Assembly: GCA_963703325.1 (NCBI GenBank)
Contig: OY969805.1
Coordinates: 2,542,001-2,606,000, forward strand
Reading direction: 5' to 3'
Length of the DNA stretch: 64,000 bases
Origin: Aquilonibacter sp963703325
Lineage (GTDB): Bacteria; Vulcanimicrobiota; Vulcanimicrobiia; Vulcanimicrobiales; Vulcanimicrobiaceae
Below are positions 1 to 8,732 of the stretch, piece by piece. The notes beneath the pieces were generated by a model. It did not search any database. It was not told the origin of the DNA and saw only the letters and a program-made list of their open reading frames with translations. Each line of letters starts with the position of its first letter. The stretch's first letter is position 1. A program made the position numbers and the translations under genes.

Positions 1-1406
1 TCGGGCACGCGCTTGGGTATATGCAACCCGAAGAACGGCTCGGACTCGAAATCGGCCGGAATGCGGCCTTCGATTGCCGCGTTGACCATCGCGCGCGTGT
101 GCGCGATCGACATGCGCTTGCCGACGCCGTACGGTCCGCCAGTCCAGCCGGTGTTGACCAGCCAACATTCGACATCGTGCGTATCGATGCGCTCGCCGAG
201 GAGCTTGGCATACACCGTCGGGTGGTGCACCATGAACGGCGCGCCAAAACAGGTCGAGAAGGTTGCAGTCGGTTCGGTGAGCCCGCGCTCGGTGCCGGCG
301 ACCTTAGCAGTGTAGCCGGAGAGGAAGTGATACATCGCCTGATCGCGCGAGAGTTTGGAGATCGGGGGCATGACGCCGAACGCATCGGCGGTGAGCATGA
401 TGATCGTCTTGGGCTGACCGCCCTTACTGCCCGGCACGATATTCGGAATAAATTCGAGCGGATACGCGGAGCGCGTGTTCTCGGTCTTTTCTTCGGAGTC
501 GACGTTGAGTTCGCGAGTGCGCTCGTCGTACACGACGTTTTCGATGACCGTCGAGAAGTGGTGCGTCGCGGCCCAAATCTCGGGCTCGGCAGTCGCCGAG
601 AGGCGAATCACTTTTGCGTAGCAGCCGCCTTCGAAATTGAACACGCCGTCGTTTGACCAGCCGTGCTCGTCGTCGCCGATCAGCGGGCGATGCGGATCCG
701 AGGAGAGCGTGGTCTTGCCGGTACCCGAGAGGCCGAAGAAGATCGCCACGCCGCCGTCTTTGCCTTCGTTGGCCGACGAGTGCATCGGCAGCACGTCGCG
801 CAGCGGCAGCAGATAATTCATCGTGGTGAAGATCGACTTCTTGATCTCGCCGGCATATCGCGTGCCGCCGATCAGAATCATGCGTCGCTCGAAATTGACG
901 AGAATAAAGGTTGAACTCGGGACGCCGTCGCGCTTGGGATCGGCTTGGAAGAGCGCGGCATCCACAACGGTGAACTCGGGACTGAATCCCGGCACCGGAT
1001 TCTCGGGTGTAATGAAGAGATGATGCGCGAACAGGTTGTGCCACGCAAATTCACTATACACGCGGATCGGGATGCGGTAACGTTCGTCGGCGCCGACGTA
1101 GGTATCCAGCGAATAGACGTCGCGTTCGGAAAGATACGCTTCAACTTTTTCGAAGAGCGCATCAAAGACCGCCGCGTCGACCGGACGATTCGTATCGCCC
1201 CAATCGATGTGGCGCTCGCTGGAGGGCTCTTTGACAAACGCTTTATCTTTGGGCGAGCGGCCGGTATGGGGGCGCGTATCTACGATGAGCTGTCCGTCGC
1301 GGCCAAGCACACCTTCACCGCGTCGCAACGCATGCTCGATGAGCTGCGGCGGCGTAAGGTTCTCATAGAGATTTGCGGCTTTGAGTTTCTCGGGAACTGT
1401 AAGAAT
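1..1406 (-). CDS. pckA: Phosphoenolpyruvate carboxykinase (ATP), 3' end outside window
   Basis: Converts oxaloacetate plus ATP to phosphoenolpyruvate and CO2, the entry step of gluconeogenesis. The minus-strand frame shows the family's TGRSPKDK segment near the N-terminus, the kinase P-loop GLSGTGKTTLS (about 706-735) and the late signature NTGWTGGPYGVGKR (about 110-150). The C-terminus runs off the left edge. The start is unusual: the frame is open from a TAG at 1443-1445, yet there is no ATG, GTG or TTG before the conserved region. An ATT codon (1404-1406) with a GAGGG about 8 nt upstream gives the expected N-terminus (…LTVPEKLKAANL). The identity is secure; the start is inferred. Confidence 0.93.
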   Translation of the reverse strand, partial: MLTVPEKLKAANLYENLTPPQLIEHALRRGEGVLGRDGQLIVDTRPHTGRSPKDKAFVKEPSSERHIDWGDTNRPVDAAVFDALFEKVEAYLSERDVYSLDTYVGADERYRIPIRVYSEFAWHNLFAHHLFITPENPVPGFSPEFTVVDAALFQADPKRDGVPSSTFILVNFERRMILIGGTRYAGEIKKSIFTTMNYLLPLRDVLPMHSSANEGKDGGVAIFFGLSGTGKTTLSSDPHRPLIGDDEHGWSNDGVFNFEGGCYAKVIRLSATAEPEIWAATHHFSTVIENVVYDERTRELNVDSEEKTENTRSAYPLEFIPNIVPGSKGGQPKTIIMLTADAFGVMPPISKLSRDQAMYHFLSGYTAKVAGTERGLTEPTATFSTCFGAPFMVHHPTVYAKLLGERIDTHDVECWLVNTGWTGGPYGVGKRMSIAHTRAMVNAAIEGRIPADFESEPFFGLHIPKRVP

Positions 1407-1483
1407 GGTCGTGTCCCTCGTGCGTCCGTTTGAGCGAGTTACCTACAAGCATCTACTTTTTGAGGTATTATGAGCGTGCCTGC

Positions 1484-2665
1484 ATGAGAAAGCGTTTTCC
1501 ACTGGCCCTTATCGCGGCCCTCTGCCTCGCCTTTGCCTTGGCGGCCGTCGGTCGGGCCCCCGCCGTTTTACCCTTCCACTTTGGATTCTTCCCATCCGGG
1601 CCGCTCGATGCAATCACTGATGTCGCCGGCGTCCGCGTGGCCAACCTGACGCTGATCCAGGGCGGCGACGTCCGCACCGGCGCGACCGCCGTGCTCCCGA
1701 ACAGCGACCCGTGGGATCATAAGGTTGCCGGCGGGTTCTTGTCGTTCAACGGGAACGGCGAAATGACCGGAACGCACTGGATCGAGACCGCGGGGTACCT
1801 CGAGGAACCGGTGGTGTTAACCGACACGCTCGACATCGGCCGGGCCTATGACGGCGTGGTCGATTGGGTCATCGAGCATCATCCGCAAGTCGGCGTCCGT
1901 GACGACGTGCCGTTACCGGTGGTGGCGGAGTGCGACGACCAACTGCTCAACGCCATTCAGCGACGGGTCGTGGGGCCCGAGGACGTGCGCAAGCTGCTCA
2001 ACGCGGCCCAGCCGGGTCAGTTCGCGCGCGGCAGTGTCGGCGCGGGGACCGGGATGCGCGCCTTTGGGTTCAAAGCGGGAATCGGTTCGGCGTCACGAGT
2101 ACTGCCGTCGAGCCTGGGCGGTTACACCATCGGCGTGCTGGTGAACGACAACACCGGCAGCTCGCGCGACGCGCTCACGATCGTCGGCGTCCCGGTCGGC
2201 GAACGGCTCAAGAACGAATACCGCACGGTGTATCCGCAACATCTGTCGGACGCAGATATGCACGGCCGCATGGCGAGCGGCAGCATCATCATCGTGGTTG
2301 CGACCGATGCGCCGCTGGACAGCCGGGAAATTCGCGCGCTGCTGCTGCGCGCGGGCCTGGGCATGGGGCGCACCGGTCTGACCTCCGACGTCGGCAGCGG
2401 CGATCTTTTCGTCGGGTTTTCGACCAGCGAAGTCTTCGAGCGCACCGGGAACTTCGAGGTCAGCGCGCCCACCAAACGCATCATCGCCGACGACGACGTG
2501 CTCAACGCGCTCTATCGCGCAACCGCCGAAGCGACGCAGGCCGCGATTTACGATGCGCTCTTCGAGGCCAAGACCATGACCGGCCAAGGCGGCGCGACGG
2601 TCTACGGCTTGCCCAACGATCGCGTCCTGCAGATGCTGCGAAGCGCGGGCGCCATTTCGCCGTGA
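1484..2665 (+). CDS. P1-family (DmpA/S58) aminopeptidase-like protein, exported
   Basis: Predicted 393-residue N-terminal-nucleophile hydrolase of the DmpA/BapA family; members cleave N-terminal D- or beta-amino acids after autoproteolysis between Gly and Ser. Family landmarks are DVAGVRVANLTL near the N-terminus, RGSVGAGTGMRAFGFKAGIG in the middle and ASGSIIIVVATDAPL. The Ser in that last motif (about residue 267) is the expected nucleophile. ATG 1484 is chosen because it starts a signal peptide (KR then a hydrophobic stretch of leucines and alanines); a frame start at 1430 would bury it. It is divergent from pckA and overlaps the next gene's GTG by its stop codon. The substrate is not evident. 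Confidence 0.85.
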   Translation: MRKRFPLALIAALCLAFALAAVGRAPAVLPFHFGFFPSGPLDAITDVAGVRVANLTLIQGGDVRTGATAVLPNSDPWDHKVAGGFLSFNGNGEMTGTHWIETAGYLEEPVVLTDTLDIGRAYDGVVDWVIEHHPQVGVRDDVPLPVVAECDDQLLNAIQRRVVGPEDVRKLLNAAQPGQFARGSVGAGTGMRAFGFKAGIGSASRVLPSSLGGYTIGVLVNDNTGSSRDALTIVGVPVGERLKNEYRTVYPQHLSDADMHGRMASGSIIIVVATDAPLDSREIRALLLRAGLGMGRTGLTSDVGSGDLFVGFSTSEVFERTGNFEVSAPTKRIIADDDVLNALYRATAEATQAAIYDALFEAKTMTGQGGATVYGLPNDRVLQMLRSAGAISP

Positions 2666-3186
2666 GTTATATCGAAACGCAGCGGCTGATCGTGCGCACG
2701 TGGATGCCGGACGATGCGGCGGCGCTGGCGACGATCTACGGTGATCCCGAAACGATGAAGTACATTCTTTCGGGGACGAAGACGCTCGAACAAACGCGCG
2801 TGGCGATCGCGCAGATGATCGACGCGCAGGAGCGCGATGGCTGCTCGATGTGGCCGGTCGTGCTCAAGGCCAACTCCGAGCTGATCGGGACGTGCGGCCT
2901 GATGAAGACCGAGCAGGCGCACGTGCTCGAGCTCGGGTTTGCCTTCGCGCCGGCAGCACGCGGCAAGGGCTACGGCTACGAATCCGCGCGCGGCGTGCTC
3001 ACCTTTGGATTCCGCCAGCTGCACGCGAAGTCGGTGATCGCGCTCACCAGCCCGTTTAATGCGCCGTCGATCGTGCTCATCAACAAGCTGCGCATGCGTT
3101 TCGACCGCGTGGTGCGGATGAAGCGTGGCGAGCGCGGCGCTGACGTGCTACGGTATGTAAGCTATGGCGAAGAAGAAGCGGCGTAA
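2662..3186 (+). CDS. GNAT-family N-acetyltransferase (RimJ/RimL-like)
   Basis: A 174-residue single GNAT domain that should transfer an acetyl group from acetyl-CoA to a small molecule or protein amine. It opens with the typical ETQRLIVRTWMPDDAAAL strand-helix, and the acetyl-CoA-binding segment is recognisable around FAFAPAARGKGYGYESARGV. GTG 2662 overlaps the TGA of the peptidase gene, so the two are probably co-transcribed and translationally coupled. The acceptor substrate cannot be told from sequence. Confidence 0.85.
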   Translation: MSYIETQRLIVRTWMPDDAAALATIYGDPETMKYILSGTKTLEQTRVAIAQMIDAQERDGCSMWPVVLKANSELIGTCGLMKTEQAHVLELGFAFAPAARGKGYGYESARGVLTFGFRQLHAKSVIALTSPFNAPSIVLINKLRMRFDRVVRMKRGERGADVLRYVSYGEEEAA

Positions 3187-3328
3187 GATGAAGCTGGTGC
3201 CGCGCCTGGGGCCGCCGACCAACCTGCGGCCGGCCGGCGCGCACGAAACCCTCACGCGCTACAACCGCAAGCGCAAAAAGCGCGAACTGCAATCCGAGCT
3301 GGGCGACGTCGACCTCAACGTCGACTAG
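3164..3328 (+). CDS. Small highly basic protein (54 aa), unknown function
   Basis: A 54-residue ORF starting MAKKKRRKMKLVPRLGPP, with a second basic patch NRKRKKREL and an acidic tail LGDVDLNVD. It overlaps the acetyltransferase 3' end by 23 nt in another frame. Its stop codon interlocks with that of the convergent aldehyde dehydrogenase gene at CTAG (3325-3328). Composition suggests nucleic-acid binding or a ribosome-associated role, but this is inference. It could be an ORF of no consequence, although the basic/acidic split looks designed. Confidence 0.5.
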   Translation: MAKKKRRKMKLVPRLGPPTNLRPAGAHETLTRYNRKRKKRELQSELGDVDLNVD

Positions 3329-5007
3329 GCCTGCATCGCGAGCATCGCCACTTTCATCGCCGAGAGTGGCGTTTGACGCATCTCGAAGTCGATCAACGCT
3401 TGGCCGATCTTATCGGCAAGGCGATTGGTGACGAACCACGGCGGCTTCGGCAACAGCGTCGCGCCGTAGCGGCCGATACTGCGCGGGAAGGGCGCAAACG
3501 GCGCGTAGACGACGCTCTTCTGCGAGCGATCGAAAAGATAGCTGTTGTGCACGACGCCGATCCCGCTGCGCACATCGCCGATCGTATGCCCGGGATACGC
3601 TCCCCACGGCGTCTCGGTCAGCAAGAAGCCCACGCCGCTCCAGGCGTTGACCGCGATGCAGCCGTAGCGCAGGCCCGCAATCGCCGCGTCAAAATCGTTC
3701 GCGTATTCGCTCATCGTGGCGGGATGCACCACGACGTTTGCACCGAGCGTTCCCCAGAGCTTGTCGTTGGCGAAGATTACCGCGTCGCGTAAGAACGTCG
3801 CCGTATCGCCGGGCAGCGCGGTCACCGCGAGCACGCTGGCAAACGCTTCGATCTCGAAATTGGGATCGGCGCTCTGCGCATCGACCCGCACGATTGTGCG
3901 CGGCGTGAAGATGCCATCGCTCTTACCGTAACGCTGCGCGTCGTGGCCGGTCGCCAGCCGCTCGCAGCGGTTCGCGGCGCCCGGATAATAGGCGGGACGA
4001 TCGAGCGCATCGCGCATCACCGCTTCGATCTGCGCGAGGAGTTTCGGGGTGCCGTCCCAGTCGCGCGGCAAAATGACCACTTGCGCGGCGATGCAGTTGA
4101 AGCCGTCGTTGTGCAGTTTCTGCGTGACGATGTGCTCGGCTTGGAAGCGGAAGTCGGCGTCGCTCCATGCACCGGGCACGACGATCGTCGGGCTGACATT
4201 ACCAAGCTCCGCCGTAATCGGCTTGGTTACGCCGTCGGCGACGATCGCATTGAACGTGCGATCGCTGCCGGTAATATGAATCTCGTCGACCAGCGGATGC
4301 GCGCACAGCGCTTTGCCGACTTCAGCACCGCCGTAGGCGAAACGCAGATAGCCGCCGTCGACCAGCGGTTTGAGCGCAGCTTCGAAGATCGGCCCGAGAT
4401 ATTCGTTGATCGGGTTCATCTTCAGAATGCAGACCGCGCCGTCGGCGATGAGTTTGTAGAGCACGTCGAGCGGGGGAATCGACGCGATATTCCCCGCGCC
4501 GAGCACGAGCGCGACGCGCGGTTGCGGTGAGGACTGCTTGTACCACACCGCCATCGTCGACTTGAGGTTGTCGCGCGTGACGCCGGGCTGCATCCACACT
4601 TGTGCGCGCACACCCGAAAGCAGCAGTCGATCGTAAAAGGCGTTCGGAAAGACGTCGACCGTCACTTGACCGTCGGGGCGCTCGTGCACGCGTGATGCGT
4701 CGAGGCGCGGTACGCCGTCGCGCGCGAGACCCTGCATCGTGCGGATATAGCGGTTGAGCGCGTAGAGCAGCGCCCACGGTCCGCTGACCCATTCCTCGCC
4801 GGCGAGCGGCGTGCCGGTGAGCCCCTTGGCCTCAATCGCCGCGTTTGCCCACCGCGCAGCTTGATCGTAGACGCATTGCCGAACGCTGACGAGCAAATCG
4901 GCTTTGGCGGCGGTGCGCAGCGCGACCCAACGCTTTGCGCCTTCGCGCAACTCGATGAGCGATTGTTCGATCTCGCTCGGCGTTGCCGGGTGCACGAGCG
5001 TGGTCAT
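3325..5007 (-). CDS. Aldehyde dehydrogenase family protein
   Basis: A 560-residue NAD(P)-dependent aldehyde/acyl-CoA reductase-type protein. The Rossmann motif LVLGAGNIASIPPLDVLYKL, the ELGNVSPTIVV block (carrying the usual glutamate) and NDGFNCIAAQ, with the probable catalytic Cys, appear in family order. The active-site context differs from the common GQVC, so substrate class is uncertain. ATG 5007 is chosen because it overlaps the upstream VOC gene's stop (ATGA 5004-5007), indicating translational coupling; an upstream in-frame ATG at 5073 would add a junk-like leader inside the VOC gene. Confidence 0.83.
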   Translation of the reverse strand: MTTLVHPATPSEIEQSLIELREGAKRWVALRTAAKADLLVSVRQCVYDQAARWANAAIEAKGLTGTPLAGEEWVSGPWALLYALNRYIRTMQGLARDGVPRLDASRVHERPDGQVTVDVFPNAFYDRLLLSGVRAQVWMQPGVTRDNLKSTMAVWYKQSSPQPRVALVLGAGNIASIPPLDVLYKLIADGAVCILKMNPINEYLGPIFEAALKPLVDGGYLRFAYGGAEVGKALCAHPLVDEIHITGSDRTFNAIVADGVTKPITAELGNVSPTIVVPGAWSDADFRFQAEHIVTQKLHNDGFNCIAAQVVILPRDWDGTPKLLAQIEAVMRDALDRPAYYPGAANRCERLATGHDAQRYGKSDGIFTPRTIVRVDAQSADPNFEIEAFASVLAVTALPGDTATFLRDAVIFANDKLWGTLGANVVVHPATMSEYANDFDAAIAGLRYGCIAVNAWSGVGFLLTETPWGAYPGHTIGDVRSGIGVVHNSYLFDRSQKSVVYAPFAPFPRSIGRYGATLLPKPPWFVTNRLADKIGQALIDFEMRQTPLSAMKVAMLAMQA

Positions 5008-5411
5008 TCGTGCGCCGAAACCATCCACTGGATACCGAACTTGTCGACCAGCTGTCCGAACCGGCCACCCCAAAACGCCTTCTCGAACGGCATCTCGACC
5101 GTGCCGCCTTGCGCGAGCGCTTTGAAGATGCGCTCGCCTTCGGCGACGTCTTTGGTCGCGATCGAAAGCGCAATGTCATCTTCGCCATGCGGCGGGGTGC
5201 CGGGGCGTCCATCCGAGGCCATGAACCGCAAGTCTCCGGCAAGAAAGGTCGCGTGCATGACCTTGTTGCTCCAGTCTGCGCCGACTTGGTGTTCGGCTGG
5301 TGCGTCGGACATGCGGCTCAACTGGACGATCTCGCCGCCGAAGCACTTGGCGTAGAAATTGAGAGCTTCTTCGCAGGTCCCGTGAAAAAAGATGTACGGC
5401 TCGAGCTGCAT
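5004..5411 (-). CDS. VOC-superfamily protein, PhnB-like
   Basis: 135 residues with the glyoxalase/PhnB fold signature: YIFFHGTCEEALNFYAKCFGG at the start, a middle HATFLAGDLRFMASDG and the closing segment FWGGRFGQLVDKFGIQWMV. The family holds metal-dependent and non-catalytic members, and no substrate is apparent. It is the first gene of a two-gene unit with the aldehyde dehydrogenase, joined by ATGA. It diverges from the small membrane protein gene at 5513. Confidence 0.85.
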   Translation of the reverse strand: MQLEPYIFFHGTCEEALNFYAKCFGGEIVQLSRMSDAPAEHQVGADWSNKVMHATFLAGDLRFMASDGRPGTPPHGEDDIALSIATKDVAEGERIFKALAQGGTVEMPFEKAFWGGRFGQLVDKFGIQWMVSAHE

Positions 5412-5464
5412 TTCGGACCCTCCAAGTGGGGATGGAAGCCTTAGCCATCGACCCCGGGCCCCCT

Positions 5465-5501
5465 CTTGTCATCCCGAGCGTAACGCAGCGTAGTCGAGGG
5501 A
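5465..5501 (+). repeat. Short dispersed repeat, copy 1
   Basis: Begins CTTGTCATCCCGAGCGTA and ends GTAGTCGAGGGA, with an internal partial duplication. A shorter copy sits just past the stop of the next gene (5870-5896) on the same strand. The two flank the small membrane-protein gene. In-frame codons through this copy would extend that gene's N-terminus, which is why I start it downstream at 5513. Confidence 0.75.
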
Positions 5502-5512
5502 CGCCTCGTCGT

Positions 5513-5866
5513 ATGCCTCGAAACGAATCTCGTGTGGCACGGATACTGGCGTGGTCGTCCATCGTTGTGGTGATCGTGTTTTGCGCTACGACCGTGCTGA
5601 TCGCGTTCGTCAAAGGGCATGGGCCTGACCACGTAGCGATATTCACGGTATACGCCGCCGCGGCATGGGCGTATGCCGTGCTTGTGTTCACTGGTGAGCG
5701 CGTGGCCCCGGTAAACGAAGAGCTTCACGAGGAGTTTGCGCGCCGAACCGGCTTTGTGAGCTACGACCGGTTAGCTCTTTTTGAATACGTTATCGCACCG
5801 TGGCTCGCCGCGGTGAGCGTTCCATTCCTCATGACGATCGGTCTCGCGATCGCGCTGCGGGGCTGA
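5513..5866 (+). CDS. Small inner-membrane protein, unknown function
   Basis: 117 residues, with a basic N-terminus (MPRNESRVAR) followed by three hydrophobic segments (about 13-34, 42-60 and 90-115), so probably three transmembrane helices. The loop between helices 2 and 3 is acidic (APVNEELHEEFARR). ATG 5513 is preferred to an upstream in-frame ATG at 5426, because the extra residues would be encoded by a dispersed repeat. No family is recognised. Confidence 0.6.
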   Translation: MPRNESRVARILAWSSIVVVIVFCATTVLIAFVKGHGPDHVAIFTVYAAAAWAYAVLVFTGERVAPVNEELHEEFARRTGFVSYDRLALFEYVIAPWLAAVSVPFLMTIGLAIALRG

Positions 5867-5869
5867 CAC

Positions 5870-5896
5870 CTTGTCATCCCGAGCGTAGTCGAGGGA
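5870..5896 (+). repeat. Short dispersed repeat, copy 2
   Basis: CTTGTCATCCCGAGCGTA then GTCGAGGGA, lying 4 nt after the TGA of the small membrane-protein gene. It is the same sequence and orientation as 5465-5501, minus an internal piece. Confidence 0.75.
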
Positions 5897-5961
5897 AAAC
5901 GCCGTTCCCCGTTTGTGGCGTGAGAGGACAAAGAAAGTACCTTTCATGCTATGTTCTCTGA

Positions 5962-5977
5962 TGGTCCGTTTGGACCA
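5962..5977. promoter_or_regulatory. Perfect inverted repeat upstream of LuxR-type HTH gene
   Basis: TGGTCC-GTTT-GGACCA, a 6-bp perfect palindrome arm about 90 bp before the start of the HTH gene. The size and position suit an operator, perhaps autoregulatory, but nothing else supports that. There is no following T-run, so it is not a terminator. Confidence 0.35.
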
Positions 5978-6065
5978 AGGTAAATAGTCCCGAAATCGCA
6001 GACTAATGACTCACTCACACGAGCGGGTTACCGTGGGAGCTTGCCTTCTTTTTTGCGGGTGATTC

Positions 6066-6272
6066 ATGCGAATAACGGACACTGATAAGACGGTGCTTTT
6101 GTGCCTTGCTCAGGGCATGCAAAGCAAGGAAATCGCGGTGAGCCTCGGTCGAAGTAAGCCGACCGTCGAGTCGTATATTCGTACCCTGCTCATCAAGTTG
6201 GACGCTCGATCGCGGGCGCAGCTGGTGGCGATCGCCATGGAGGGCGGAATGATCCACCTTACCGGCGGGTAG
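6066..6272 (+). CDS. Stand-alone LuxR-type helix-turn-helix protein
   Basis: 68 residues consisting only of a LuxR/FixJ C-terminal DNA-binding domain: TDKTVLLCLAQGMQSKEIAV (scaffold plus helix 2) and SKPTVESYIRTLLIKLDARS (recognition helix and C-terminal helix). There is no receiver or ligand-binding domain, and the upstream 200 bp show none broken off. It may act as a small transcription factor or an antagonist of full-length LuxR-type regulators. It converges on the secretin gene, with 5 nt between stops. Confidence 0.8.
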   Translation: MRITDTDKTVLLCLAQGMQSKEIAVSLGRSKPTVESYIRTLLIKLDARSRAQLVAIAMEGGMIHLTGG

Positions 6273-6277
6273 CTTGT

Positions 6278-8656
6278 CTAGCGGGAGCTCACGGGTATCT
6301 GCACGGTAGCCGAAAAGCCGTCATTGCGATAGGCATTGAGGGTGAGCTGCTGCACGGGCTGCGCCGGCCCGAGCGCCAATTGGCTTGCGGGGAAACTGCC
6401 TTGCCATTTGCCCGGACCGACCTGACTGAGCGAGACACTTGCGCTCGGCGTCCCGATCTGCACCCGCGTGACATTCGAGGTCGTGACGACGTCGACGGAA
6501 ACCATGGTCGACGGGCTCATGACCGTCGGCGCGAAGCGCGCATAGAAGATTTGCGGCGCATCCTGCGGCTGCGCGAAATTGTTCGTTGGCGCGTGCCCGT
6601 ATTCGAACACGTTTGACGCGGCAAACGCCGACGGTGTCGGCTGCGGCGCGGGCGATGAACTCGGCACTGGGGTGTTGAGCACCGGCAGCGGCCCCGCCGT
6701 CGGCATACCGCTCGGGCGCACCGTCGGAAGCGCCATCCCCGGTGGCACCGTCGGAAGTGGCTGCGGCGTCGGGAGCCCCATGGTGGCGCCGGGCGGCGGC
6801 GTCGGCTCGCCGTCGCGGATGATGTGCGGCGTCACCACGATGACCAGCTCGTTGCTGGTGTTGTTGGTGTCGTTGTTCTTGAACAGACCGCCAATGATCG
6901 GAATCTGGCTCAACACGGGAAGGCTCGTGATCGTACGCGTGTCCTCTAATTGGATCAAGCCACCGATGACGAGCGTCTGATTATCGTGTAGCGTGACGGT
7001 GGTCTGCGCGTTGCGCGTCGAGATCTCGGGGACGCCGTTGGGATCGCCGGAAAGACTGTTGACGGTCGGATGCACGGTGACAATGATGTTGCCGTCAGCA
7101 TTGACGATCGGCGTAATATCGAGCGTGACCCCGGTATTGAACGATTGCAGTTGCGTCGTGACCACCGTGCCGACGCCGCCGCCGGTGGTGGTGAGGATCG
7201 AGAGCGTGTCGCCGGCTTGAAAGTTCGCGTCGTGGCCCGAGAGCGTGACGATGCGCGGATCGGCCAACACGCGGCCATCGCCGTGCTGGATGAGCAAATT
7301 GAGCTCGGCGGTGAGCTGCAGCGGCGTGCGGGTGATCGGCTGAATCTTGCTGATACGACCGGGATTGCCATAAGGATCAGGCGTGGGCTGAATCTCTTCG
7401 AAGGTCGTGCTGATCACCGCGTTGGGAAGTTCGAAGCCTAAGTTTTTGGCCAGACTGCCGTCGATTTCGAGGACTTCGGTATCCAGTTCAACCAGCGGCG
7501 GCACGACGTCGAGCTTCGCGATCAGTTCTTTTGCGAGGCGAATGCTCGACGGGTCGCCGGTCAAGATGAGCGAGGTCGAGTTCTGCAGGACCGTCACGTG
7601 CAGCCCGGAGGCCATTTGGCCGAGCGCTTGCGTGACCGCGGTCGCGATGTCTTGCGCCGTGGTCGACGGCGCGCTGCCGCTGCCGGGAATCGCCGATTTG
7701 AGCTGGATGACCGCCATATTGCCGTCGCTCACCGCGGCGCTGAAGCCGGCCTGCCCCGTCATGCCGGGCGATCCCGCCTTGCCGTCGAGCTGATCGATGG
7801 CGTCAGTGATGCGCGTCTGCTCGATGGCGGTCGCGTGCACGGAAATCGCGTTGAGGTTGGCATCGACGACTACGGTTGAATCGGGATAGGTCTTTTGGAT
7901 CAAATCGGCGACCGACGCGGCGTCCACGCTCTTGAGGTGATAGACCTGGGTGAAGCTCGACCCGGCGGGTGGGAGGTCGAGTTGCGCGACCAGCGTTTTG
8001 GCGGCGGCGACGGATTGCTGATCGCCGGTGATGAGCAGTGCTGAGCCGCTCACGCTGATACGCACGTGCGGCACGGTACGCACGACGGCGTGTGCGACAT
8101 AGGTGGGCTGCGCGAGTTTGATGTCGACCGCCTCGACCGGGTCGGGCGGCGGTGCCGGCGAGACCATCGGTGCCGCGTCGAGGCTCGCGATCAGCGCCTT
8201 GATTTGGGTTGCATCGAGCGGCTTGGCCTTGAGCAGCACGCTGTTCTTCGAGGCGACCGTGATCGACGCGGCCGGGAAGAGCGGCGCGACTTTATGCACG
8301 AGTGCATCCGGTTTGATGGTGTGAAGCTGGACGACTTCCAGCGTGGGCTGGTTGGGATTGCGCACGTCGAGCCCGGAGATGACGGTGCGCACGGTCTGCA
8401 CGTCGTCCGGGGACCCCACCACCACGATCGCATTGGCAGCCGGATCGGTACGCACGCGTACCTTCGGGAAGAGTTGATGGACGATGCCGGCGGCGCGATC
8501 GACCGGCATCACCTGTACTTGAATGACGGCGGGTACCGGCGACGGCGTGGGCGACACGACGACGCGCGGACCGGCAGCCGCCGCCGGCAAGAACGCAGCT
8601 AGGGATGGAACCGCGAGGAACGCGACGACCGACGCGCGTGCAATGAATGAACCCAT
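6278..8656 (-). CDS. Secretin/GspD-PilQ-like protein with C-terminal beta domain
   Basis: A 792-residue exported protein. A signal peptide (ATG 8656) is followed by several secretin N-domain repeats (units such as VDAASVADLIQKTYP and TLEVVQLHTIKPDALV). The secretin pore domain ends with the signature SLPVLSQIPIIGGLFKNND and ELVIVVTPHII. After that come a Pro/Thr-rich linker and a final domain of about 100 residues, probably Ig-like. Secretins form outer-membrane channels for type II secretion or type IV pili. It is isolated from the pilus operon, which has its own secretin at 52999. Its divergent neighbour is the RHS gene, so a role in RHS export is possible but unproven. Confidence 0.82.
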   Translation of the reverse strand: MGSFIARASVVAFLAVPSLAAFLPAAAAGPRVVVSPTPSPVPAVIQVQVMPVDRAAGIVHQLFPKVRVRTDPAANAIVVVGSPDDVQTVRTVISGLDVRNPNQPTLEVVQLHTIKPDALVHKVAPLFPAASITVASKNSVLLKAKPLDATQIKALIASLDAAPMVSPAPPPDPVEAVDIKLAQPTYVAHAVVRTVPHVRISVSGSALLITGDQQSVAAAKTLVAQLDLPPAGSSFTQVYHLKSVDAASVADLIQKTYPDSTVVVDANLNAISVHATAIEQTRITDAIDQLDGKAGSPGMTGQAGFSAAVSDGNMAVIQLKSAIPGSGSAPSTTAQDIATAVTQALGQMASGLHVTVLQNSTSLILTGDPSSIRLAKELIAKLDVVPPLVELDTEVLEIDGSLAKNLGFELPNAVISTTFEEIQPTPDPYGNPGRISKIQPITRTPLQLTAELNLLIQHGDGRVLADPRIVTLSGHDANFQAGDTLSILTTTGGGVGTVVTTQLQSFNTGVTLDITPIVNADGNIIVTVHPTVNSLSGDPNGVPEISTRNAQTTVTLHDNQTLVIGGLIQLEDTRTITSLPVLSQIPIIGGLFKNNDTNNTSNELVIVVTPHIIRDGEPTPPPGATMGLPTPQPLPTVPPGMALPTVRPSGMPTAGPLPVLNTPVPSSSPAPQPTPSAFAASNVFEYGHAPTNNFAQPQDAPQIFYARFAPTVMSPSTMVSVDVVTTSNVTRVQIGTPSASVSLSQVGPGKWQGSFPASQLALGPAQPVQQLTLNAYRNDGFSATVQIPVSSR

Positions 8657-8732
8657 GAGGCGATGCGCACACTTGAATGACGCCGGCCGCCAACACCTGC
8701 CGCTGCATGGGCCAAATGGCCCTATCAATAAT

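Noticed and set aside
1930..2661. Long in-frame N-terminal extension of the acetyltransferase
   Set aside because: It reads an alternative frame of the P1 peptidase gene; GNAT begins at GTG 2662 with a stop/start overlap.
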